From Gammaproteobacteria bacterium (GTDB lineage Bacteria > Pseudomonadota > Gammaproteobacteria > Burkholderiales > Burkholderiaceae_C), in contig JANYHL010000033.1 in assembly GCA_025359085.1 (NCBI GenBank), positions 1 through 64,000 of the forward strand: a stretch of 64,000 bases of DNA, read 5' to 3'. A program made the position numbers and the translations under genes. The notes beneath the pieces were generated by a model. That model saw only the letters and a list, made by a program, of their open reading frames with translations, searched no databases and had not been told where the DNA came from. How positions within the stretch are numbered: position 1 is the first letter of the stretch; the number at the start of each line of letters is the position of its first letter. This document shows positions 28,501 to 37,314 of this stretch, in pieces.

Positions 28501-28552
28501 TGGGCGCCCGGTTCCGGTGGCGGAGTTGGGGTGTTTCTTCACGCCAGCGTAA
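25517..28552 (+). CDS. Membrane PAS-GGDEF-EAL cyclic-di-GMP protein
   Basis: 1011 residues from ATG 25517 (a TTG 15 bases earlier is possible). The order is TM1 (about 20-40), a periplasmic Cache-like sensor of about 250 residues (VSDRDYFKALQAA, YFTRFYGELQLGQ), TM2 (about 295-320), two PAS domains (first near 340-450, second near 465-575), GGDEF with RLGGDDFVVML (near 660), then EAL with TGVEALVRWQHP (near 790) and SLDDFGTGYSSLSYLK. GGDDF keeps acidic residues at the metal positions. The EAL motifs look intact. It could make and degrade cyclic-di-GMP; net direction is not predictable. Confidence 0.93.
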   Translation: MSFIRLRIGALARIDHLGPIWVLAALVFAAFWLHTFSLIHDDHSKAMAGAENQIVNLARVSQEHAEHIFYSVEQTLHLVRSEYQEYPGHLDLKMMRTDGVFDARTILQVSIVDASGIIEMSSLPLSDRMNVSDRDYFKALQAATSDTLYISKPEFDLAYGRWSIEFSRRLVGNDGKFAGVVVVALDPTYFTRFYGELQLGQQGVAALYGLTGSLFVRKTADAETFSGNAAASPIFARIAQGTESGTLTYRAVTDGIERLYHFKKLPSYPVLVLVGLEHTAVLAEQVQTRLQRLREASILSALLLALVLLLCWYVVIRRRHSAAQQQALAQLTNLTDHAPGMVFQYLRRPNGTACFPFASAGLHPIFQLSPEVIAQDAAPLFALIHPDDEAGVAASIEVSAQTLTPWVDEYRVKREDGTVRWLSTKAAPQKLDDGSVLWHGFMSDITEHKQVEESLITLSAAVEQSPVSIVISDPQGLIEYVNPMFEQVSGYRRAEVIGQNPHILSSHEKSVEDYRAMWAMLLAGEIWHGEFHNRRKDGSLFWEQAVIAPIFDDHGSPIHYLAIKEDITQRKAAEAEIEHLAFYDSLTGLPNRRLLTDRLQQVLAAGIRSQRNGALLFIDIDNFKLLNDTQGHEQGDALLKQVAQRLNYCVREGDTVARLGGDDFVVMLQDLSDKQTEAATQAEVVAQKILEALHQSYSFGHFTHHGSASVGVALFNASHDTVEEILKRADLALYQAKDAGRNTLRFFDPEVQAAISARAELESDIRLGLQEKQFLLYYQPQVNRQGHLTGVEALVRWQHPRRGMVSPAHFIPLTEDTGLILPLGQWVMEAACHQLRLWSTQPDTAHLTISVNVSAVQFHRDSFVSDVLATLQHTGAPASRLKLELTESLLVKNIEGIIVKMEALNVYGVGFSLDDFGTGYSSLSYLKRLPLDQIKIDQSFVNDALSNTKDAALISAIVAMGRGLGMMVIAEGVETLAQRDFLEREGCFNFQGYFFGRPVPVAELGCFFTPA

Positions 28553-28558
28553 TTTGAT

Positions 28559-28768
28559 GTGAACAATCCTGTCCTGCACTCCCTGCTGCCGGTGGTGTTG
28601 CTTGTTGCTATAGGATTTATAGCGGGCAGGGCAGGTTGGATAAGGGCTACAGCCATAAAAGACTTGTCAAACCTGGTGTTCATGGTGCTTACACCGGCGC
28701 TGCTGGCACTGGCGGCCACTTTCAGTAACACGGTGATGATCGGCATCCCGCTGGTGGAGCGGGCGTGA
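28559..28768 (+). pseudogene. Decayed AEC-family transporter (two fused fragments)
   Basis: A 69-codon frame starting GTG at 28559. The first about 48 residues (VLHSLLPVVLLVAIGFIAGRAGWIRATAIKDLSNLVFMVLTPAL) are the start of an auxin-efflux-carrier family permease. They join directly to LALAATFSNTVMIGIPLV, which in intact members lies about 50 residues further on. The rest of the protein, normally about 300 residues, is missing. This is an internal plus a 3' deletion. The codons for IGFIAGRAG…ATAIK are AT-rich (ATA, TTT) and resemble the dispersed repeat. Confidence 0.75.
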
Positions 28769-28820
28769 TGGCCCCGCGCCGAGGGCCGTCAACCAGGCAT
28801 TGCGCGGGCCCTTTTGGCCG

Positions 28821-29474
28821 TCAGGGGGCCAGCCGCTCACGCAGCCAGGGCGGCTCCACGTCTGGGCCCACCCTATTTAGCGTATAGCGCAGTCGGTCAT
28901 GCAGGCGGCTCTTGCGGCCTTGCCAGAATTGCCAATGGTCGGGTTGCAGCCGGTAGCCCCCCCAGTGCGGCGGGCGCGGCGGATTGAGTAGAAATTTTGC
29001 CCCGTATTTGGCCGCGTTGGCCAACAGCACGCCCCGCCCCGAGATGACCTGGCTTTGCGGGCTGGCCCAGGCGCCAATGCGGGAATCCAGCGGCCGGCTG
29101 TGAAAGTAGGCATCACTTTCTTCGTCGCTGACCTTCTCCACCAGCCCCTCGATACGCACCACCCGCTCCAGCTCCACCCAGTGGAACTGCAGGGCGGCAT
29201 AGGGGTTGCCCGCCAGCTCCTGGCCCTTGCGGCTCTCAAAATTGGTGAACCAGGTGATACCGCGGGTGTCATAGCCCTTAATCAGCACTACGCGGGTGCT
29301 CGGGCGCAGGTTGCTGGCCACCGTGGCCAGGGTCATGGCGTTGGGTTCGGGGACTTCAGCAGAAATGGCTTCTTTCAGCCAATGCTCAAATTGAACGAGG
29401 GGATTGGCATGGGAAGCCTCTTCGTTGAGTTCGGCACGTTCGTAGCTTTTGCGGAGGTCGGCGATGGAGGTCAT
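28821..29474 (-). CDS. pdxH: Pyridoxamine 5'-phosphate oxidase
   Basis: 217-residue FMN enzyme that oxidises pyridoxamine or pyridoxine phosphate to pyridoxal phosphate. Conserved segments are PNAMTLATV…[70 protein letters not shown] and the C-terminal [19 protein letters not shown]…DRLRY. It is divergent from edd. pdxJ, another vitamin B6 gene, lies 20 kb away. Confidence 0.96.
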   Translation of the reverse strand: MTSIADLRKSYERAELNEEASHANPLVQFEHWLKEAISAEVPEPNAMTLATVASNLRPSTRVVLIKGYDTRGITWFTNFESRKGQELAGNPYAALQFHWVELERVVRIEGLVEKVSDEESDAYFHSRPLDSRIGAWASPQSQVISGRGVLLANAAKYGAKFLLNPPRPPHWGGYRLQPDHWQFWQGRKSRLHDRLRYTLNRVGPDVEPPWLRERLAP

Positions 29475-29551
29475 AGTTGAGTGAGTATAGGTAGGTTGAC
29501 TGTATGGTTTTATTGCCGGGGTCTTCTGCGCAGACCGAGTAACATCCAGTA

Positions 29552-29566
29552 TGTAATTAAGTTACC
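29552..29566. promoter_or_regulatory. HexR-like operator upstream of edd
   Basis: TGTAATTAAGTTACC is a near-palindrome 16 bases before the edd ATG. It closely matches the published proteobacterial HexR consensus, approximately TGTAATnnnATTACA. HexR represses Entner-Doudoroff genes and is released by the pathway intermediate KDPG. No hexR gene lies in the window. Confidence 0.7.
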
Positions 29567-29582
29567 AACATTTTACAAAATC

Positions 29583-31403
<1,821 letters not shown>

Positions 31404-31480
31404 CCCAAATTTTTCAAAAGCCCGAACGGGTTTTTATTCAATGTGCTATTGCGCTTTAACCTTATTTTTCTGGAGATGAA

Positions 31481-32116
31481 ATGAATACGCACCCCCAATT
31501 GACCGCACTGCAAGTGATGCAGGACGCGTCGGTGATCCCTGTGATTGTGTTGAACGACCTGGCCCACGCCGTGCCCATGGCGCGCGCCCTGGTGGCGGGC
31601 GGCCTGCGCATGCTGGAGGTGACGCTGCGCACGCCGCAAGCGTTGGCTTGCATCGAGGCCATTGCCCGGGGCGTGCCCGAGGCCGTGGTTGGCGCCGGCA
31701 CGGTGCGCACCCGTTCTGATGCCCAGGCGGCGGCCATGGCCGGTGCCCGTTTTGCGGTCAGCCCGGGCTTTACCCCGGCGCTCGGGCAGGCTTGCCGCGA
31801 CGTCGGTTTGGCGCTGTTGCCGGGCGTGGCGACCGGCAGTGAAATCATGCAGGCGCTGGAGGCGGGGTTCACTGAACTCAAGTTCTTTCCGGCGATGCAA
31901 GCGGGCGGCGCGGCCATGCTCAAAGCCTGGAGCGGCCCGTTCTTTGACGTGAGGTTTTGTCCGACCGGCGGCGTGACGCTACAGAATGCCCCCGATTTGC
32001 TGGCGCTGCCCAATGTGCTGTGTGTCGGCGGCTCGTGGCTGGTGCCCGCCGACGCGCTGGCCCAGGGCGACTGGGCGCGCATCAGCGAGTTGGCGCGGGC
32101 TGCCAAGAATTTATAA
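31481..32116 (+). CDS. eda: KDPG aldolase
   Basis: 211 residues. A class I aldolase that splits 2-keto-3-deoxy-6-phosphogluconate into pyruvate and glyceraldehyde 3-phosphate. Visible are the catalytic Glu in RMLEVTLRTPQAL, VGAGTVRTRSDAQAA, FAVSPGFTP, and the Schiff-base lysine in FTELKFFPAMQAGG. A good GGAG precedes the ATG. The final codons (…AAKNL and stop) are contributed by the dispersed repeat that begins at 32105. Confidence 0.96.
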   Translation: MNTHPQLTALQVMQDASVIPVIVLNDLAHAVPMARALVAGGLRMLEVTLRTPQALACIEAIARGVPEAVVGAGTVRTRSDAQAAAMAGARFAVSPGFTPALGQACRDVGLALLPGVATGSEIMQALEAGFTELKFFPAMQAGGAAMLKAWSGPFFDVRFCPTGGVTLQNAPDLLALPNVLCVGGSWLVPADALAQGDWARISELARAAKNL

Positions 32117-32170
32117 GAATTAGGCCGCTAGCCCGCGTTGCATATGCGTGAGCAGCTACTAAAATGATTC
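32105..32170 (+). repeat. Dispersed repeat, copy 5 (overlaps eda stop)
   Basis: AGAATTTATAAGAATTAGGC, CGCTAGCCCGCGTTGCATAT, GCGTGAGCAGCTACTAAAAT. It closely resembles copy 9 at the acpS 3' end, including the opening GAATTTATAA that supplies Asn-Leu-stop to the upstream gene. The next gene-free stretch to 32371 (about 200 bases) holds nothing I recognise. Confidence 0.85.
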
Positions 32171-32371
32171 TGGAAACGCCGAGACCGGGCGAGGACCTGC
32201 ACTTTTGAGCGACTCTTGAAGACACGAAGCGGCTGTACAACAATTGAAACTGCTTGCCCGATACCGGTCCTTGCTGGCTACATATTGTGGGCGGCAATAT
32301 AGCAACGACCTGCATGGATGCAGCACGCGCACCCGACCAATTGCCTCGGCCCGACTTGCCCCTCACGGGCT

Positions 32372-33106
32372 TCAGTGGAGAGAACTTCTTAGCGATTTTG
32401 CCAAGGCGCGGAGCGCAGCCGCGCCATTGCCTCGATAGGCGCTTCCGTGCATACAAGCAAGAACTTCCGGCTGATCCCCAGCCAATCGTTCAAGTAGCAA
32501 TTCAGTGTTGGGACCATGCGAAAAATAATCTATTTGACTCCGAAACGCCTCGCTGGGCGCCAATATGTCGGACTCGGTAATGGGCGTCTCGCCCCCTCCA
32601 CCCTGAGTGAAGAGGTCTCCGCAGAACAGAGTGCGTGTCTGCAAGTCCATCATCAATCCGGCTTCCCAGCCGTGAGGCAAGTGAGGCGTGTCGTACCAAC
32701 GCAGCGTGTGCTTTCCAAGACTCAGCGTTTCCGTGTCTCCGAGGGATTTAGCAGGACGGTCAGCGACGTCGTCCACGGATACCATTGCCGCGACTTGGCT
32801 GCAGACCGGAACCGCGTTGGGTGAGGCCGCGAGGAACTCATTGAGGGAGCCGCATTCGTCCGCCTCGTAGTGCGAGAACGCGATGTAACGAAGGCTGTTG
32901 ACTGGCAGGATCTTTCCGATAGCCTCTGCCACGAGCGGAAACAATTTGCGGGGGCCAGTGTGGAACACCAGTGGTTCGTCGTCCGCGATCAGATACTGGT
33001 TGAAATTGAAAGCGGGACCATTGGGAATGGCGACTGGCGTGTTGATGCGGTAGATGCCTGAGGCAATCTCATGGATGTTTGTCAGGGAAGCTCGGTTGGT
33101 AATCAC
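32372..33106 (-). CDS. Metallo-beta-lactamase-fold protein of the di-iron (ODP) type
   Basis: 244 residues from a GTG start at 33106, chosen because AAGGAG lies 6 bases upstream; the ORF-track ATG is 7 codons earlier and lacks such a site. The ligand pattern resembles di-iron flavodiiron-type lactamase domains: SHYEADECGSLNEF (HxExD), DTPHLPHGWEAG (His), LFCGDLFTQGG (Asp) and ACMHGSAYRGNG (His). No flavodoxin domain follows. Substrate may be O2/NO or a peroxide, or it may be a sensor. It is preceded by a small alpha/beta-barrel-like gene 64 bases upstream on the same strand. Confidence 0.82.
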   Translation of the reverse strand: MITNRASLTNIHEIASGIYRINTPVAIPNGPAFNFNQYLIADDEPLVFHTGPRKLFPLVAEAIGKILPVNSLRYIAFSHYEADECGSLNEFLAASPNAVPVCSQVAAMVSVDDVADRPAKSLGDTETLSLGKHTLRWYDTPHLPHGWEAGLMMDLQTRTLFCGDLFTQGGGGETPITESDILAPSEAFRSQIDYFSHGPNTELLLERLAGDQPEVLACMHGSAYRGNGAAALRALAKSLRSSLH

Positions 33107-33170
33107 GGGATCTCCTTTGGGTTGCATATTGGCCTAGCCGACCGGCAGGCGAGGGGCACTGAGCCATCTG

Positions 33171-33458
33171 CTAGTGCAAAAGGTGGTGGACTTCAAAGGT
33201 CTTCTCTTCCGGTGGGGTGGGAAAGCCACCAACGATACCCTGCCGCATTCGGGGCATCAGAATCTCATCGCGAAACTTCTCCCAACTCTCCTTGGAGTCG
33301 TGAACGACCATGATGGTCCAGCCACCCTCAGATTGGCCAGCCGCGTGGAAAATTTGCCCCTTTGGTGGAATGTCTCTGCCGGGATGCACCGCTGCGATGG
33401 ACGCCTCGTACTGCGCCTGGTTACCACCCGGGAAGTAATGAACGATGCCGTAAGCCAT
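33171..33458 (-). CDS. Small conserved protein, probable dimeric alpha/beta barrel
   Basis: 95 residues from ATG 33458 (MAYGIVHYFPGGNQAQYEASIAAVHP), with AAAGGAG about 8 bases before it. The ORF-track start is 11 codons earlier. The pattern of a short beta strand, a helix, IFHAAGQSEGGWTIMVVHDSKESWEKFRDEILMPRM and a later strand FEVHHLLH fits a ferredoxin-like dimeric barrel (ABM/DABB type). Function is unknown. It likely forms a two-gene unit with the downstream di-iron lactamase-fold gene. Confidence 0.7.
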   Translation of the reverse strand: MAYGIVHYFPGGNQAQYEASIAAVHPGRDIPPKGQIFHAAGQSEGGWTIMVVHDSKESWEKFRDEILMPRMRQGIVGGFPTPPEEKTFEVHHLLH

Positions 33459-33877
33459 GTGTGTTCTCCTTTCAGATTGACGGGCCCGCAAATCGCGGGT
33501 CTGTGGCCGAGGGATGCCTACAAGCGTGACCAGCCACCATCAACATTCGACTCCGAAATGTCAAAAGGGGGACGGCATGAACAAAGTTGGTTGATATGAC
33601 AGTAGGGTTGATATTTCCGGGGAGTGTTAGGAACTTGCTTAACAAGAGCCTTGTGTCATTGATTGCGAATCCCGCATCGCTGAGGGCCTATCTGAAAACC
33701 ATATTTCGCACACTGAATAGCGGCACTGGCTAGTCTGAGCATGACCGTAACTAACCGGCACATCAACTCAAGCAATCGGCTTACCCGGAAGCTGACCGTG
33801 GCGAACGACTCTTAACGCTGCAAAGCCGAAGTAGCTTCCACCCTTTGTGCTCAGTTCAAATCATGGCACCCCGGTTT
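33459..33877. other. Gene-free spacer
   Basis: 419 bases without a credible gene. It holds the leader of the small barrel-like gene with an imperfect hairpin (CCCGCAAATCGCGGG), then sequence of lower GC content with scattered stops in all frames. I see no repeat, tRNA or terminator that I can support. Confidence 0.4.
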
Positions 33878-34198
33878 TTAAATCGCTGCCAGTCGCTGCA
33901 CCATGTCCGGGAACTGCGCCACCATACGAATCAGTAATGATGCCTGGGCATTGGGTTTGGCACGGCCTTGCTCCCAGTTTTCGAGCGTTCGTGGGTTGGT
34001 GCGCAGATAGTGCGCAAACACCGGGCGCGACAAGCGCAACTGTTCACGCACCTGGAGCACGTCTTGTGGCCGGAGCACCGGCGCTGGTTTGCTTTCAGCC
34101 TTGAACGTACGCAGCGTGAGCTTGCCCGCACGTTCGGATTTCAGGGCATCAAAACCCTCAGTGAGTTCAGCAAAAATATCGCGCTTATTGGTCATCAT
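33878..34198 (-). CDS. HigA-type antitoxin, XRE helix-turn-helix
   Basis: 106 residues. The C-terminal half is an XRE-type HTH (DVLQVREQLRLSRPVFAHYLRTNPRTLENWEQGRAKPNAQASLLIRMV). The N-terminal half is the toxin-neutralising extension (DIFAELTEGFDALKSERAGKLTLRTF). It begins inside the 3' end of the upstream toxin frame (14-base overlap), the toxin-first order typical of HigB/HigA loci. The reading frame is intact. Confidence 0.85.
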   Translation of the reverse strand: MMTNKRDIFAELTEGFDALKSERAGKLTLRTFKAESKPAPVLRPQDVLQVREQLRLSRPVFAHYLRTNPRTLENWEQGRAKPNAQASLLIRMVAQFPDMVQRLAAI

Positions 34199-34550
34199 GT
34201 TCTCCGTCTTGTGGGTGTCGGTTTTTCAACTCGTTTTTCAAAAGCTGCTTGAGGACTTTTCGCTGTGCCGGTGTCAAATCATCAACCTGATCTTTGTCGT
34301 AGACCGTAAAAAGCCAAAACTGGTCACCGCCTGACCATCAGTAATAAATTACCCGCAGCCCACCGCGCTTGCCTTTGCCACGACGCGGATCCGCTTGACG
34401 CAGTTTGCGCAAACCACCTGTGCCTTCCATGACATCCCCCGCTGATGGGTTCTCCATCAGCTCAAGCTGCAACAGCCTGTAGGCTTCATCGTCCAGGTAA
34501 TCTTTGCGAGTGCGCTCAAAAGGTGGTAGCTCAACAAAGGTGGCTTTCAC
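34185..34550 (-). pseudogene. HigB-2-type RNase toxin with in-frame UGA stop
   Basis: The frame opens MKATFVELPPFERTRKDYLDDEAYRLLQLELMENPSAGDVMEGTGGLRKLR and runs to KGKRGGLRVIYY, where a TGA (34335-34337) interrupts. It continues in the same frame as WSGGDQFWLFTVYDKDQVDDLTPAQRKVLKQLLKNELKNRHPQDGEHDDQ to a TAA at 34185. The full 121-codon layout matches Vibrio HigB-2 style toxins, which have a hydrophobic residue or Trp at the stop position (IYYW/F). Only one base change (TGG to TGA) separates it from an intact toxin. The truncated 70-residue product lacks the C-terminal strands and should be inactive. Confidence 0.82.
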
Positions 34551-34820
34551 GGGCTAATTGTACGTTAGTTGCGTATTTAATTGATGTTCCAGGAACCTGC
34601 CGGTCGCGCATACCCAGCTCCCGCTGCATTGGCGAATTAGAGTTGGCCGTCGCATCAGCCATTGATTTTGTCGGTCCAACCTGTTGCGGAAGTGCTGCGG
34701 GTTGTTGGCATTCCTTGTTGATGGCGTCCATCATCAACCGTGAAATTCAGTCCATCAAATTAGCTGGCCACACTCACTTTCATTGTGGCAACAGGCCCCG
34801 CCAGCTCTGAACACTCTGCT

Positions 34821-34888
34821 AGAAATTTATAAGAATCCAGCCTGTAGCCCCCGCCAGCTGTGCGCAAGCAGCTACTTAATTAATAGTA
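34821..34888 (+). repeat. Dispersed repeat, copy 6
   Basis: GAAATTTATAAGAATCCAGC, CTGTAGCCCCCGCCAGCTGT, GCGCAAGCAGCTACTTAATT. It lies in the otherwise gene-poor stretch 34551-34924, which contains the promoter side of the higB remnant (possible -10 TACAAT on the minus strand) and no gene that I can support. Confidence 0.82.
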
Positions 34889-34927
34889 GAAACTCGCGCG
34901 AAGCAAGCGGCGCGAACGACTGAGTCA

Positions 34928-35136
34928 TTGGGCTGACTGGGCTGCAGATGCTCGCGCCACGGCCCCACCCCCCAGTGTCTTGTACAGCGCAAACTGGTTT
35001 TGCAGGTAGGCCAGGCGAGTTTGCACCAGCGCCTGTTGGGCGGCAAAGACAGGTTTTGCCATGGACGCACGCTGGAGCAGGCAGTCAGCAGGAGCGCCAG
35101 CAACAGAGTCAAGCCGTGGTGCAGTTGCGGTGTCAA
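34928..35136 (-). pseudogene. Deletion remnant of a NodT-type outer-membrane efflux lipoprotein
   Basis: The minus-strand frame from TTG 35136 reads as a lipoprotein signal (MTPQLHHGLTLLLALLLTACSS, lipobox LTAC). After a short junction, in a different frame, the bases encode VFAAQQALVQTRLAYLQNQFALYKTLGGGA. This is a near copy of the C-terminal segment of the intact outer-membrane factor 1 kb away (IQQGVAQTKLAYLQNQVTLYKTLGGGA). The middle (about 400 residues) is missing. It lies directly downstream of mlaC, so it looks like a second efflux channel gene that was deleted. Confidence 0.72.
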
Positions 35137-35203
35137 CCTAGCACTGCCAGCAGTTGGCCCTCTTGTTCACGACCGCGCCCTGTCCTTGATCAATTTCCAG
35201 TCA

Positions 35204-35839
35204 TCATCTTCTGGCGTTGGCCCGGTTGCGATTAGTCAGGCTGGCAATCAGGCCATCAATTCCTTTGCCATTGATTTCCTGGGCAAACTGGCTGCGATAG
35301 GTTTCCACCAGCCACACGCCCATCACGTTCAGGTTGTAAATTTTCCAGCCAACCCCCTCGCCTGAGGTTTTTTCCAGCCGGTAGTCCAACTGAACGGGGT
35401 CGCCCCGACCCGTGACCTCGGTGCGAACCACGACTTCTTTGTCGTTCGGGGTCACACGCTGGGGCTTGACGGTAATGGTCTGGTCGCTGACCTGGGTCAA
35501 CGCGCCAGCATAGGTGCGCAGCAGCAAAATCTTGAACTCCTCCTGCAAACGTTTTTGCTGTTCCGGCGTCGCCTGCCGCCAGGCCGGACCCACGGCAGAG
35601 GCCGTCATGCGTTGAAAATTGACGTTGGGCATGATCTTGGCATCTACCAGCGCAGCGATCCGGGAGGTGTCCCCGCCCTGGATGGCTTTGTCGGCCCGGA
35701 TTTTGTCCAGCACCTCGGTGAACAGACGTTTGATCAAGGCGTCGGCGGCTTCATCCGCCGCGCGCGCCGGTAGGGCCAGCAGGCTGGAGGTGCCCAGCAG
35801 CAGCGTGGCTAGCAGGCGTGCCAGTAGACGACGGTTCAT
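35204..35839 (-). CDS. mlaC: MlaC-family periplasmic phospholipid-binding protein
   Basis: 211 residues with a signal peptide (about 1-27, ending PARA). MlaC proteins shuttle phospholipids between inner- and outer-membrane Mla complexes. Family features are IMPNVNFQRMTASAVGPAWRQATPEQQKRLQEEFKILLLRTYAGAL and VQLDYRLEKTSGEGVGWKIYNLNVMGVWLVETYRSQFAQEI. It is not with mlaFEDB; its ATG overlaps the stop of the outer-membrane factor gene (ATGA), so it is the last, coupled gene of the RND efflux operon. This orphan placement is unusual. Confidence 0.9.
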   Translation of the reverse strand: MNRRLLARLLATLLLGTSSLLALPARAADEAADALIKRLFTEVLDKIRADKAIQGGDTSRIAALVDAKIMPNVNFQRMTASAVGPAWRQATPEQQKRLQEEFKILLLRTYAGALTQVSDQTITVKPQRVTPNDKEVVVRTEVTGRGDPVQLDYRLEKTSGEGVGWKIYNLNVMGVWLVETYRSQFAQEINGKGIDGLIASLTNRNRANARR

Positions 35840-37314
35840 GGTTTAACTTCCTTCTTTGGCAGCGCCGCTTTTTTTACGTCATCCCGGTCGGATGCACCGC
35901 CGCCCAGTGTCTTGTACAAGGTAACCTGGTTTTGCAAATACGCGAGCTTGGTTTGCGCCACGCCCTGCTGGATGGCAAAGAGCGAGCGTTGCGCGTCCAG
36001 TAAGTCCAGGTAACTGGCAATGCCATTGCGGTAACGCAGGTCGGCCAGACGAAAGCGGTCGGCTTCGGCGTCAAGCTGCACTTGCTGGGCCTGCATCTGC
36101 TCGTCAAGCGTGGCGCGCCCGGCCAGGGCGTCGGCCACTTCGCGGAAGGCGCTCTGGATCGCTTTTTCGTACTGCGCCACGGCGATGTCGCGGCCCACGT
36201 TGCTGGAGTTCAGATTGGCCCGGTTGCGCCCGGCGTCAAAGATCGGCAACAGCGCCTGCGGCGCCAGCGTCCAGCCCCAGCCGCCGCTCTTGAACAGGCC
36301 CGACAACTCACTGCTGGCGGTGCCGGCGCTGGCGGTCAGCGAGATGCGTGGAAAAAACGCCGCGCGCGCCGCCCCGATGTTGGCATTGGCTGCGATCAGT
36401 TGTTGCTCGGCCTGGCGGATGTCCGGGCGGCGTGTCAGCAGATCGGACGGCAGGCCCGCTGGTACGTCGCGGAATACCGCTGCCGCGGCGTCGACCGCCG
36501 GGGCGATCAGTGCGTCAGGCAGCGGCTGCCCGATCAGCAGGGTGAGCGCGTTCACGTCGAGCGCGCGCAGGCGCCGCTGCTGGGCCTGGGTAGCGCGCGC
36601 TTGCGCCGTCAGCGATTCGGCCTGGCGGAAATCCAGCGCCGAAGCGGCCCCGTTGTCCAGGCGCAGTTTTGTCAAGCGCAATGAGTCGTCGCGTGTGGCC
36701 AGCGTGCGCTGTGTCAGGGCCAGCAGCTCGTCGTTGGTCTGCAAACTCAGCCAGGTGCTGGCCACGGCAGCGATCAGGCTGGTCTGCGCCGCCTTGCGCG
36801 CCTCATCCGAAGCCAGGAATTGCGCCAGAGCCGACTCTTTCAAACTGGCGACGCGACCAAAAAAGTCGATTTCCCACGATGCCATCGCGAGGCCTGCGGT
36901 ATAGACGTTGCTGATGGTCCCGCTGCCGTTGCTAGCGGGCTGACGCAGGCCCGTGGCCCCCAGATTCAAAGTAGGGAACTGATCAGCGCGGCGGATCTGG
37001 TAGGTCGCACGCACCTGTTCCATATTAAGCACCGCCACGCGCAGGTCGCGGTTGTTCAACAGCGCCAGGCGGATCAGCTCGCGCAAGCGGGCGTCGCCGA
37101 CGAAGTCTTGCCACGCCAGCTCGGCGGCCGGCGTTCCGGTCTCGTTGCTCGTCGGGTTTGTGGGGCCGGGCCACTGCGCCGCCACGGGCGCGACCGGGCG
37201 CTCGTAGACCGGGATCATCGAGCAGCCCGCCAGCACGGTGGCTGTGGCCAGTGCCGCTAGCGAGCGAGGAAAAGACAACATCTTGATGGGCTTTGAAAGC
37301 AAGGTTTTATTCAT
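35836..37314 (-). CDS. RND outer-membrane factor (NodT/OprM-type lipoprotein)
   Basis: 492 residues from ATG 37314 (MNKTLLSKPIKMLSFPRS); the ORF-track start lies within the pump gene. The lipoprotein signal has lipobox LAGC. The mature protein begins SMIPVYERPVAP, then two TolC-like repeats: the first with LNNRDLRVAVLNMEQVRATYQIRRADQFPTLNLGA, the second with RPDIRQAEQQLIAANANIGAARAAFFPRISLTASAG and YRNGIASYLDLLDAQRSLFAIQQ. It overlaps the pump gene stop by 8 bases and mlaC by 4. It completes the tripartite efflux system. Confidence 0.93.
   Translation of the reverse strand: MNKTLLSKPIKMLSFPRSLAALATATVLAGCSMIPVYERPVAPVAAQWPGPTNPTSNETGTPAAELAWQDFVGDARLRELIRLALLNNRDLRVAVLNMEQVRATYQIRRADQFPTLNLGATGLRQPASNGSGTISNVYTAGLAMASWEIDFFGRVASLKESALAQFLASDEARKAAQTSLIAAVASTWLSLQTNDELLALTQRTLATRDDSLRLTKLRLDNGAASALDFRQAESLTAQARATQAQQRRLRALDVNALTLLIGQPLPDALIAPAVDAAAAVFRDVPAGLPSDLLTRRPDIRQAEQQLIAANANIGAARAAFFPRISLTASAGTASSELSGLFKSGGWGWTLAPQALLPIFDAGRNRANLNSSNVGRDIAVAQYEKAIQSAFREVADALAGRATLDEQMQAQQVQLDAEADRFRLADLRYRNGIASYLDLLDAQRSLFAIQQGVAQTKLAYLQNQVTLYKTLGGGASDRDDVKKAALPKKEVKP

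Noticed and set aside
33459-33877. tRNA or attachment site in the accessory stretch
   Set aside because: No cloverleaf, anticodon arm or flanking direct repeats could be found by eye.
34531-34737. 68-residue minus ORF upstream of the higB remnant
   Set aside because: No family, Gln/Asn-rich random-looking composition, no ribosome site, and it overlaps the toxin start in another frame.
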